Positions 33,593-40,898 of a DNA stretch of 64,000 bases are shown piece by piece (position 1 is the stretch's first letter; each line of letters opens with the position of its first letter). The position numbers were made by a program, and so were the translations under genes. Origin of the DNA: Leptofilum sp965223525 (GTDB lineage Bacteria; Chloroflexota; Anaerolineae; Promineifilales; Promineifilaceae). Where the stretch lies: positions 1,426,001-1,490,000 of the forward strand of contig NZ_CBDCWX010000005.1 of assembly GCF_965223525.1 (NCBI RefSeq). The letters are read 5' to 3'. The notes below the pieces were generated by a model. That model made no database searches and was not told where the DNA came from. It saw only the letters and a program-made list of their open reading frames with translations.

Positions 33593-34563
33593 TGGAAAGC
33601 GATCTGTTTACCGTCGCATTGCTGAGTAGTGGCCTGCGGCTGGCAACGCCAATCATCCTTGCCGCGCTCGGTGGCGCTTTCTGCTCTCGCGCTGGCGTAC
33701 TTAACCTTGCTCTGGAAGGCAAAATGTTGCTTGGGGCATTTGTGGCGATTGTGGCCACATTTTACATGGGTACGACCCTGGGGGGCATTCTGGTAGCCAT
33801 CATTTTTGGGGGCTTGCTGGGCTATATGTTTGCCTTTTTCTACCTGAAATATGAGGTGAACCTCATCATTCTGGCGCTGGCGATCAATCTTCTTATTCTT
33901 GAGATCACTGTTTACGTGATGCGCGTTCTGTTTGGCAATGTTGGTTCTTGGTCAGATCCCAGCATCCAGCGATTGCCGGACTTTGAGATTCCTTTGTTGA
34001 GCAGCATTCCCATCTTGGGAGATATTTTTAGCGGTTACAACTTTATTGTCTACTTTTCCTGGGCGGCTTGTATCATTGGCTACATTGTTTTGTTCCACAC
34101 CAAATTTGGACGGCACATTCGCGCTGTGGGTGAGAACAAGCAGGCGGCCGAGACGTTGGGCATTAACGTGCGCCGGGTGCAGGTGTCTGCGATGGTGATT
34201 GCGGGGATGCTGTGTGCGTTGGGCGGGGCGTTTCTTTCTGTTGGGCATCTTTCGCTGTTCACGCGCAATATGAGCAACGGTTTGGGCTGGGTGGCCGTTA
34301 CTGCCAATATTTTTGGCTTCCAGCATCCGCTCGGTGTGCTGCTTACCGGTTACTTCTTCGGCTTGGCCGAAGCGTTTGCCGTTCGTATTCAGAATGTAAC
34401 CGATTTGCCGCCAAATCTAATCCAGTTGCTGCCGCAGTTTGCCACGCTGGCGGCGCTGGTTCTGGTTGCATTGCGCGAGAAAGCAAATCTGGCACTGTTG
34501 CGCCGCCGCTTCCGCCGCCAATTGGCCCGTGGCGAGATGCAGTCACCAGTTGCAGGCGACTAA
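33592..34563 (+). CDS. nucleoside ABC transporter permease 2
   Basis: A 323-residue BPD_transp_2 permease without a large N-terminal extension. It starts in the overlap TAATG of the preceding gene. The blocks PIILAALGGAFCSRAGVLNLALEGKML, AVGENKQAAETLGINV and GLGWVAVTANIFG are standard for the second permease of BMP-type nucleoside importers. It closes the importer operon; a family-2 repeat follows the stop. Confidence 0.92.
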   Translation: MESDLFTVALLSSGLRLATPIILAALGGAFCSRAGVLNLALEGKMLLGAFVAIVATFYMGTTLGGILVAIIFGGLLGYMFAFFYLKYEVNLIILALAINLLILEITVYVMRVLFGNVGSWSDPSIQRLPDFEIPLLSSIPILGDIFSGYNFIVYFSWAACIIGYIVLFHTKFGRHIRAVGENKQAAETLGINVRRVQVSAMVIAGMLCALGGAFLSVGHLSLFTRNMSNGLGWVAVTANIFGFQHPLGVLLTGYFFGLAEAFAVRIQNVTDLPPNLIQLLPQFATLAALVLVALREKANLALLRRRFRRQLARGEMQSPVAGD

Positions 34564-34637
34564 CGGTTATCGGTAATCCGTAGCCGGTAATCGGTTTTAC
34601 CGTTCACCGATTACTGTTCACCGATTACCGTTTACGG
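34564..34637. repeat. CGGTAATCGGT repeat cluster (family 2)
   Basis: Units CGGTTATCGGTAATCCG and CCGGTAATCGGTTTTACCG face ACCGATTACTG and ACCGATTACCG. The cluster fills the gap between the importer and the next gene; the ATG at 34643 follows five bases later, leaving no ribosome site outside the repeat. Confidence 0.7.
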
Positions 34638-34642
34638 AAAAA

Positions 34643-35392
34643 ATGGATCAGACAAACTGGTGGCAAGAACTTGAGCCTGAACAGGTGGCTCCGCTTAGCG
34701 AGTTATGGATTCCGGTGGGGACGCCGGGGTATGCGGGGATTGCGAAGGCGCAGTGGCGGGAGGTGCTAGACGGCCGTTTCGGCCCAAACAACTGGCGCAT
34801 CCAATACTTCGTGCGGGGGAACAGCGTTCCATTTAGCGAAGCAATTAAAGAGTATGAGGCGGCGTATCGGTATTTTTTGCGGTGTAATCCGGCGTTGGTA
34901 CGGTTTTTAACGGCCGTTTGCGGCAACGTCTACGACGACAACATCACAAACGTGTACGACGACAGCTATGAGCAGCCCCACACGGCGATGAACCATTATC
35001 AGGACATCTCGGTGCGGCGGGTGATTGCAGAGTTAGTGGAGGATGATGAATGGCCGGATGTGGTGGATACGGCCGTTACCCCCACCAATCTCACTGACCT
35101 CACTGACGGCCAAACACACGAACTGCCCCGCGCCAGAGGCTTTCGTGGCAACTACCTGCTGCAAATCCGAGATCCGCTCTCGCCGGGATTTTGCCTCAAT
35201 CCGGCGGTTGTGCCGGTACATGACCCCACGCTCATTACCAGTCTGCCTAGCCGCGAAGGTTGGTACCATAAAGAAGGCTGCGCCCATCTTTCTGTGGAAG
35301 CGTTTTGGCAAATGAGCAAGGTTGTCGAGGTGCGCTATGATCGCTTTTTGGCGTTAGGGGCAGAGCGAGCCAATCCGCTGGCTGGTTTGTAA
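34643..35392 (+). CDS. hypothetical protein
   Basis: A 249-residue soluble protein that I do not recognise. It has an N-terminal Trp-rich segment (NWWQELEPEQ), a YRYFLRCNPALVRFL helix, an acidic repeat-like part (VYDDN followed by VYDDSYE), and a C-terminal half with HKEGCAHLSVEAFWQMSKVVE. There is no signal peptide or membrane segment. Four octamer-derived Thr-Ala-Val or Asp-Gly-Arg sites suggest long residence in this genome. It sits between the nucleoside importer and a PfkB kinase, which suggests but does not show a metabolic role. Confidence 0.6.
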   Translation: MDQTNWWQELEPEQVAPLSELWIPVGTPGYAGIAKAQWREVLDGRFGPNNWRIQYFVRGNSVPFSEAIKEYEAAYRYFLRCNPALVRFLTAVCGNVYDDNITNVYDDSYEQPHTAMNHYQDISVRRVIAELVEDDEWPDVVDTAVTPTNLTDLTDGQTHELPRARGFRGNYLLQIRDPLSPGFCLNPAVVPVHDPTLITSLPSREGWYHKEGCAHLSVEAFWQMSKVVEVRYDRFLALGAERANPLAGL

Positions 35393-35398
35393 TTTTTT

Positions 35399-35461
35399 AC
35401 CGCGGAGTCACGGAGAACGCGGAGGATTTAAAACACTCTGCGCTCTCCGTGCCTCTGCGGT
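35399..35461. repeat. ACCGCGGAGTCACGGAG inverted repeat (family 4)
   Basis: 26-base arms at 35399-35424 and 35436-35461 pair with a few mismatches. A frequent type of intergenic hairpin here, related to 14004-14112. Confidence 0.65.
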
Positions 35462-35477
35462 GAGTTTTTAAACGAAA

Positions 35478-36329
35478 ATGACCAAAACTTCTGAATTAGC
35501 CACAATCTTGCTGGGAGCTGCGAGTTTGGATATTTACAAGGAAAACGGCCGTATCCTCCCCGGTGGTGGCTGCCTGAACATGGCGTACCATTGGCGGCAG
35601 CTTGGGTTTCCGCATCTGTTTCTGACGCGCATTGGTACGGATGGGGCGCAGGTTTTTCGTGACTTTTTTCAGCGGCACCAGATTGCATATTTACCAGAGA
35701 GTTTGGTGGGAAACGGCCGTACGCCCGCCATTGACATCGCTTTTTTACCCGATAGACAAATTTACATGGACAATTTTGTGGAAGGCGTGCTGGCAGACTT
35801 CCAGCTAACGCCCGCTGAGGAAGGGGTGGTAGCGCAGGCAGAGCGAGTGCATACCGTATTGGTGGATAGCTTGATGCGGGAGGTGCATCGTTTGGCAGAA
35901 CGGGGGGTGTGGGAACGGCCGTTTCTCTCCGCAGATTTCCTCGATTTTCGCCACTTTACACTGGAGCGGTTTGCCAAAATGATGCCGCTGGTGGATTTGG
36001 GCTTCATCGGCTGGCCAAAGGAATCGGACGACCCACTGTTGCCGCAGCTACGGCAAATTGTCTTTGACTTGGGCAAGCTGCTGGTAGTGACGTTGGGGTC
36101 GCGGGGGGTGTTGGTGTGGGACGGCCGTATCCAACCGCAAGAACTATTTTTCAACGTGGAGGCCATCCCCGTGCAGGGCAGTACTGTTGGCTGCGGCGAT
36201 GCCTTCATCGCTTACTTTTTGGCCGAATTTTGGCGTAGCGGCGACCTGAATGCAGCAGTGGCGCAGGGAAAATTGGGTGGGGCGAGGGCAACGGAGTGGA
36301 AACGGCCGTTGCCAGAAAAGGCCTACTAA
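35478..36329 (+). CDS. PfkB-family carbohydrate kinase
   Basis: A 283-residue kinase of the ribokinase superfamily. It has PGGGCLNMAYHWRQLG, the equivalent of the usual PGGxxxNxAxxLxxLG, and STVGCGDAFIAYF, the equivalent of DTxGAGDAF, in which the first Gly-Ala is Gly-Cys and the upstream Asp is replaced by Ser. The catalytic Asp of GDAF is kept. Sugar, fructosamine or nucleoside substrates are all possible; next to the nucleoside importer a ribosyl compound is plausible. Shorter than rbsK here (303) and only distantly similar. Confidence 0.75.
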   Translation: MTKTSELATILLGAASLDIYKENGRILPGGGCLNMAYHWRQLGFPHLFLTRIGTDGAQVFRDFFQRHQIAYLPESLVGNGRTPAIDIAFLPDRQIYMDNFVEGVLADFQLTPAEEGVVAQAERVHTVLVDSLMREVHRLAERGVWERPFLSADFLDFRHFTLERFAKMMPLVDLGFIGWPKESDDPLLPQLRQIVFDLGKLLVVTLGSRGVLVWDGRIQPQELFFNVEAIPVQGSTVGCGDAFIAYFLAEFWRSGDLNAAVAQGKLGGARATEWKRPLPEKAY

Positions 36330-36332
36330 CTG

Positions 36333-36341
36333 TGCTATAAT
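36333..36341 (+). promoter_or_regulatory. extended -10 promoter element for yebC
   Basis: TGCTATAAT at 36333-36341 is a perfect extended -10 (TGnTATAAT), 59 bases before the yebC start. No good -35 is found at 16-18 bases, which is normal for extended -10 promoters. Confidence 0.55.
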
Positions 36342-36399
36342 ACCCACGCAACATCCCAATAACGGACAAATTTTTGTAATTAAAGTTTGGAGAAAAATT

Positions 36400-37146
36400 A
36401 TGTCTGGACATTCCAAATGGTCCACCATCAAGCATAAAAAGGCGGCTACCGACAAGAAGCGGGGCAAGCTCTTTACGCAATTGTCGAAAGAGTTAACTAT
36501 TGCTGCCCGTGAAGGTGGTGGTGATCCTACCTTTAACACCCGGCTGGGGCTGGCCATTGACAAAGCCAAAGCAGCCAACATGCCCAAAGACAATATCGAG
36601 CGGGCCATCAAGCGCGGCACGGGCGAATTGGAAGGCGCCGAACTGTTCGAGCTCATGTACGAGGCGTACGCGCCTAACGGCATTGGCCTGCTCATTGAGG
36701 TTGTTACCGATAATAAAAATCGTGCCGTGGCCGATTTGCGCCACGCCCTCAGCAAAAACGGGGGCAATATGGCGGAAGGTGGTGCCGTTGCCTGGCAGTT
36801 TACCCGCAAAGGGTACATTGCCGTGGGTGGCGACGTGGATGAAGATGAACTGTTCCTGGTTGCCGCCGACGCAGGCGCCGATGACATTCAGTTTGACGAG
36901 GTGGCTGAAGTTTTTACCGAGATTGAAAATTTCCAGGCGGTGCGCGAAGCGATTAAGGAGGCTGGCATGGAGGTAGCAGAAGCCAGCATGGTGTTTGAGC
37001 CAAACAACGCCATCGATCTGGCTCAAGATCAGGCACTCCAGGTGATGAAGGTGATTGAGGTCATCGAGGACTTGGACGATGTGCAAAATGTTTACTCCAC
37101 GCTGGAAATCAGCGACGAAGCCATCGCGGCCATGGAAGCAGCGTAG
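36400..37146 (+). CDS. yebC: YebC/PmpR-family protein
   Basis: A 248-residue protein starting MSGHSKWSTIKHKKAATDKKRGK in two parts of the highly conserved N-terminus. YebC/TACO1-type proteins help the ribosome translate proline-rich or other stall-prone stretches and were earlier annotated as transcription regulators. The open frame continues 50 codons upstream, but GGAGAAAAATT and the conserved start fix ATG 36400. Next to ruvC, a common bacterial arrangement. The gene contains no ACGGCCGT octamer, as is common for the most conserved genes in this window. Confidence 0.95.
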   Translation: MSGHSKWSTIKHKKAATDKKRGKLFTQLSKELTIAAREGGGDPTFNTRLGLAIDKAKAANMPKDNIERAIKRGTGELEGAELFELMYEAYAPNGIGLLIEVVTDNKNRAVADLRHALSKNGGNMAEGGAVAWQFTRKGYIAVGGDVDEDELFLVAADAGADDIQFDEVAEVFTEIENFQAVREAIKEAGMEVAEASMVFEPNNAIDLAQDQALQVMKVIEVIEDLDDVQNVYSTLEISDEAIAAMEAA

Positions 37147-37151
37147 GTAAG

Positions 37152-37227
37152 TGTGAATTGTGAACGGTTAATTGTGAATTGTGAACGGGAAGTCATTCAC
37201 AATTTACAATTCATTATTCACAATTAA
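37152..37227. repeat. TAATTGTGAATTGTGAA inverted repeat (family 3)
   Basis: Tandem units GTGAATTGTGAACGG face TTCACAATTTACAATT and TTCACAATTA. It fills the gap between yebC and ruvC, ending nine bases before the ruvC start. Confidence 0.7.
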
Positions 37228-37236
37228 ATATTCCTC

Positions 37237-37725
37237 ATGCGTATTTTGGGCTTAGACCCTGGCACGGCAACCACCGGGTACGGCATTGTAGATGTGGAGG
37301 AGGGGGAACTTACGGCCGTTACCTACGGCGTCATCTCCACACTCGCCAAAACGCCCATGCCGCAGCGCTTGCAGCAAATCCAGCAAGAATTACAGCAACT
37401 GATTGACGATTACCAGCCAGACAGCGTTGGGATTGAAGAGGTGTTCTTTGGTCGCAACGTGACGACTGCGATTACCGTAGGGCAGGCGCGGGGCGTGTTG
37501 CTGCTCACTGTAGCCAACGCCGGGTTGCCCATTGGTGAATATTCCCCACCCAAAATCAAAGATGCGGTTACTGGCTACGGCAAAGCCGACAAAGCCCAGG
37601 TGCAGCTGATGGTGCGTAATCTACTCGATCTCGAAGAAACGCCCCGCCCTGACGATGCCGCCGACGGTCTGGCGGTGGCGATCACCCATTACCATTACCA
37701 ACGGTTCGAAAACCTGTATGATTGA
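37237..37725 (+). CDS. ruvC: Holliday junction resolvase RuvC
   Basis: A 162-residue RNase H-fold nuclease cutting Holliday junctions. Catalytic residues: Asp7 in LGLDPGTATTGYG, Glu in GIEEVFFGRN near residue 68, and the two Asp residues of PDDAADGLAVAITH near 139-142. Length is standard. The stop overlaps the region of the GNAT start, so ruvC, GNAT and ruvA look like one operon. Confidence 0.95.
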   Translation: MRILGLDPGTATTGYGIVDVEEGELTAVTYGVISTLAKTPMPQRLQQIQQELQQLIDDYQPDSVGIEEVFFGRNVTTAITVGQARGVLLLTVANAGLPIGEYSPPKIKDAVTGYGKADKAQVQLMVRNLLDLEETPRPDDAADGLAVAITHYHYQRFENLYD

Positions 37726-37727
37726 AA

Positions 37728-38285
37728 ATGTCAGAGCTTGAATTTCACCCAGTTACAGTCGCGCGCTGGTCCCATCTTGAGGCATTTTTCAAGGCAAATG
37801 GCAATCCCAACTACTGCTGGTGTATGCGGTGGCGCTTAAGAAGCGGCGACTTTGGTAAAGAAAATGCTGCAGGGCGTAAACGCAAATTTGCAGCATTGGT
37901 GGAACAAGATGTTCCTGTTGGTATATTGGCTTATCATGAAGGCAGGGTTGTTGGTTGGTGCTCCATTTCTCTCAGAGAAAATTTCGAAGGGTTAGAGCGT
38001 TCACGCATTTTGAAGCGAGTTGATGAAAAACCAGTTTGGTCTGTGACTTGTTTTTTTATTGCTCGACAGTTTCGGGGACAAGGAGTGGCCAGTCAACTAT
38101 TGAGTGCGGCTGTTGATTATGCTAGGTCTCGAGGAGCAGAAATTGTAGAGGGCTACCCGGTGCAACCAGATAAAAGTTACCATTTTATGGGTTCGCCCGC
38201 TGCTTTTCAAAAAGTTGGATTTGAGGAAGTCGCCATTGCCAGCAACGGCCGTAAAATCGTTCGTAAGCAAATAAATCAGGATTGA
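37728..38285 (+). CDS. GNAT-family N-acetyltransferase
   Basis: A 185-residue acetyltransferase. The acetyl-CoA pyrophosphate-binding motif is RQFRGQGVASQLL; an N-terminal NYCWCMRWRLRS block with two Cys is characteristic of a particular GNAT subgroup in which I have no known substrate. ATG 37728 is four bases past the ruvC stop (a TTG six bases upstream overlaps it). AT-rich relative to the flanks, with one octamer. It separates ruvC from ruvA, an unusual insertion in a conserved operon. Confidence 0.8.
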   Translation: MSELEFHPVTVARWSHLEAFFKANGNPNYCWCMRWRLRSGDFGKENAAGRKRKFAALVEQDVPVGILAYHEGRVVGWCSISLRENFEGLERSRILKRVDEKPVWSVTCFFIARQFRGQGVASQLLSAAVDYARSRGAEIVEGYPVQPDKSYHFMGSPAAFQKVGFEEVAIASNGRKIVRKQINQD

Positions 38286-38287
38286 TT

Positions 38288-38869
38288 ATGATAGCTTCTC
38301 TCAGTGGAACCATTCTGAAAATTGAAGAAAATAGTCTGGTTGTGAATGTAGGCGGCGTAGGGGTTCGTACTTTTGTGCCAAAAACGGTGCTGGAAAATGT
38401 GGGCGGCGTCGGTCGTTCAATCCAGTTGTACACGCACCTCATTGTGCGGGAGCAGGAGCTTTCGCTGTACGGCTTTGAGACGGAAGAAGATTTGCAGCTT
38501 TTTGAGGTGCTTCTAGGTGTGAATGGCGTAGGGCCAAAGGTAGCACTTTCCATTTTAGCCACGCTTAGCCCGGAAATGCTGAAAAGTGCCATTATGCGGG
38601 AGGAAACGGCCGTTCTCCAGCGCGTCCCCGGTATTGGCAAGAAAACGGCCGAACGGATCATGTTCCAATTACGCGACAAATTGGATCTGACGCAAGTGAG
38701 TACGGCCGTACCGCTCGTCAGTGACGTAGATGCCGATGTAATTGACTTCCTCACCGGGCTGGGTTTTAGTATTGTAGAAGCCCAATCTGCCCTGCAAAAC
38801 ATCCCCCGCGACGTCAAATCCTTCGATGAGCGTGTCCAAATGGCTCTGCAACATCTGGATCAAGGGTAA
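38288..38869 (+). CDS. ruvA: Holliday junction branch-migration protein RuvA
   Basis: A 193-residue junction-binding protein. Domain I (MIASLSGTILKIEENSLVVNV) is an OB fold; the two helix-hairpin-helix motifs are in LLGVNGVGPKVALSIL and LQRVPGIGKKTAERIM; the C-terminal domain III ends the protein. Starts at ATG 38288 right after the GNAT stop. Two octamers are read as Thr-Ala-Val in linker regions. No ruvB is present in the window. Confidence 0.95.
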   Translation: MIASLSGTILKIEENSLVVNVGGVGVRTFVPKTVLENVGGVGRSIQLYTHLIVREQELSLYGFETEEDLQLFEVLLGVNGVGPKVALSILATLSPEMLKSAIMREETAVLQRVPGIGKKTAERIMFQLRDKLDLTQVSTAVPLVSDVDADVIDFLTGLGFSIVEAQSALQNIPRDVKSFDERVQMALQHLDQG

Positions 38870-38871
38870 TT

Positions 38872-39297
38872 ATGAGCGCGTTAGAACAAGAGATTTGGGA
38901 CTTTTTACACCGGCACATTCGGAGCATTTTCAGTAAGGATGTAGAAACTTACAAAGTTACTACGGCCGAAGATTTATCTCTGTACGAATGGTTTGTGACC
39001 CCACATCGGCAGGATGGGCTTGATTTTCATCTGTTTATGATTGACCATAGCTGGGCAGGCACTGATAGCGATTTTCGCTACGATTTATGGGAGCCGCGTG
39101 TGCAAATTTATGGGGAAGGTGGGGATGTGATTACGGCCGTTGCTACCTACACTTTCATGCTATCCATCGCCACCGACGTGGGCATCCAGCACCGCAGCCA
39201 CAACGAAAGCCGCGTCCTCATCAAGGATGCCAACGGCTGGCAGGTGGTTCACGTTCACAAATCACCTGCCTGGCGCGCTTCCCACGAGCCTGAATAG
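38872..39297 (+). CDS. CaMKII-association/SnoaL-like (NTF2 fold) protein
   Basis: A 141-residue NTF2-fold protein. The block YEWFVTPHRQDGLDFHLFMID matches the family pattern ending GLDFHxFYF of the calcium/calmodulin-kinase association domain-like proteins found in bacteria. The function in bacteria is unknown; some members act as small enzymes or oligomerisation modules. It begins two bases after the ruvA stop and may be co-transcribed. Confidence 0.7.
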   Translation: MSALEQEIWDFLHRHIRSIFSKDVETYKVTTAEDLSLYEWFVTPHRQDGLDFHLFMIDHSWAGTDSDFRYDLWEPRVQIYGEGGDVITAVATYTFMLSIATDVGIQHRSHNESRVLIKDANGWQVVHVHKSPAWRASHEPE

Positions 39298-39411
39298 CTC
39301 AAAATCTCCCACTAATTAGTAAAAGTCAGAATCACAAAACCGTGAGAGATTTGCTAAAATCAGGCACGGTTGATTCAATTCGTTTGCCTGAAAATAAAAG
39401 TGCAAGCGTTC

Positions 39412-39472
39412 AGACTTTTGAAGTTTCTGCGCTTGGAAATTACTGCGATAAAGTCAAAAACTTCAAAAGTCT
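39412..39472. repeat. AGACTTTTGAAGTTT inverted repeat
   Basis: Perfect 15-base arms at 39412-39426 and 39458-39472 in the 215-base gap before hen1. Arm sequence is a near copy of the terminator at 6634-6666. Confidence 0.7.
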
Positions 39473-39512
39473 CCAGAGGAACTGAACGGTTCCATAAAAG
39501 CGACAAAAATTT

Positions 39513-40898
39513 ATGCTTCTTTCAATAACAACAACTTACCAACCAGCAACCGATCTGGGCTATTTGCTACACAAGCATCCAGATAAGCTGCAAACATTCA
39601 AGCTGAGCTTTGGCAAGGCGCATGTTTTTTATCCAGAAGCTACGGAAGCACTTTGTACCGCAACGCTTTTGCTGGATGTTGATCCTATTAAGCTGGCTCG
39701 TGGCGGCAAAAATCGGAACTTCAACTTTGCCTTGCAGCCCTATGTAAATGATCGGCCTTACGTTGCTTCTTCATTTTTGAGCGTGGCGATTGCCCAGGTG
39801 TATGGTTCGGCGTTGAGCGGCCGTTGCAAAGAGCATCCAAACCTTGCTAACCAACCCATTCCCTTGAAGGCGCACCTTCCAGCAATTTCCGTTGCTGGTG
39901 ATGTATCTCTCGTGGCGCGTTTATTTGAGCCGCTGGGCTATGATGTTGCCTTGACACAGATTGAACTGGATGCCGAGTTCCCAGAGTTGGGGAGCAGCTC
40001 TTTGTTTTCCTTGACATTGGCAAATAAAGTACCACTTCAAACATTGTTGAACCATCTTTATGTGTTGATTCCTGTGCTGGACAATGAAAAACATTACTGG
40101 GTCGGGGAAGATGAAATTGACAAGCTGCTAAAGCGGGGCGAATCTTGGCTAGACACGCACCCTGCCCGTGAGGAAATTATCAGCCGCGCGCTCAAGCATC
40201 GGCGACACCTGACTCGGCAGGCGTTGGCGCAATTGTCGGAAGGCAGTGCCGAAGATGCGGAGACGGGGGATTCTAGAGAAGATCAGGTAGAAGTGACCCT
40301 TGGTCTGCACCAGCAGCGTCTGCAAGCGGTTGCCAAAATATTAAAAGAGAGCGGCGGCCAAAAGATAGTTGACCTGGGCTGCGGTGAAGGGAAGCTACTT
40401 CGCCTGCTTTTGCAAGAGCCACAATTTACACAGATTTTAGGCATGGATGTTTCTTACCGCAGTTTGCAGAAGGCTCAGGAACGCCTGCATCTCGATGAGT
40501 TGCCCACCAGGCAGCGGGAGCGCATTCAGCTTAGGCATGGTTCCCTGATGTACCGGGACGAAAAGCTAGCCGGTTATGATTGCGCCGCCGTAGTTGAGGT
40601 AATTGAACACCTTGATGCAGATCGCCTCAGGGCTTTTGAAAAGGTGCTTTTTGAATATGCTAAACCCAAAATGATTGTAATCACCACCCCAAACCGTGAA
40701 TACAATGTGATATGGCCACAATTGCCTGCTAGCCAATTCCGGCATCCTGATCACCGCTTTGAGTGGTCACGCGCTGAGTTTCAGGCGTGGGCTACAAACA
40801 TTGCCGCTAGAAATGGGTACACTGTGCGGTTTGAGAATTTGGGGCCGGAGGATGCTAACGTGGGTTCTCCTTCACAAATGGGGGTGTTTGAACGATGA
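39513..40898 (+). CDS. hen1: 3'-terminal RNA ribose 2'-O-methyltransferase Hen1
   Basis: A 461-residue bacterial Hen1. The N-terminal half (LLSITTTYQPATDLGYLLHKHP, and VDPIKLARGGKN) is the Hen1_L domain that activates Pnkp ligase. The C-terminal half is a SAM methyltransferase with VDLGCGEGKLLR and the metal-binding VVEVIEHLD, whose Glu-x-x-Glu-His site and a later RHPDHRFEW His are specific to Hen1. It methylates the 2'-OH at a broken RNA 3' end before ligation, so that ribotoxin-cut tRNA becomes resistant. Stop overlaps the Pnkp start by four bases. Gene is free of the octamer. Confidence 0.95.
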   Translation: MLLSITTTYQPATDLGYLLHKHPDKLQTFKLSFGKAHVFYPEATEALCTATLLLDVDPIKLARGGKNRNFNFALQPYVNDRPYVASSFLSVAIAQVYGSALSGRCKEHPNLANQPIPLKAHLPAISVAGDVSLVARLFEPLGYDVALTQIELDAEFPELGSSSLFSLTLANKVPLQTLLNHLYVLIPVLDNEKHYWVGEDEIDKLLKRGESWLDTHPAREEIISRALKHRRHLTRQALAQLSEGSAEDAETGDSREDQVEVTLGLHQQRLQAVAKILKESGGQKIVDLGCGEGKLLRLLLQEPQFTQILGMDVSYRSLQKAQERLHLDELPTRQRERIQLRHGSLMYRDEKLAGYDCAAVVEVIEHLDADRLRAFEKVLFEYAKPKMIVITTPNREYNVIWPQLPASQFRHPDHRFEWSRAEFQAWATNIAARNGYTVRFENLGPEDANVGSPSQMGVFER

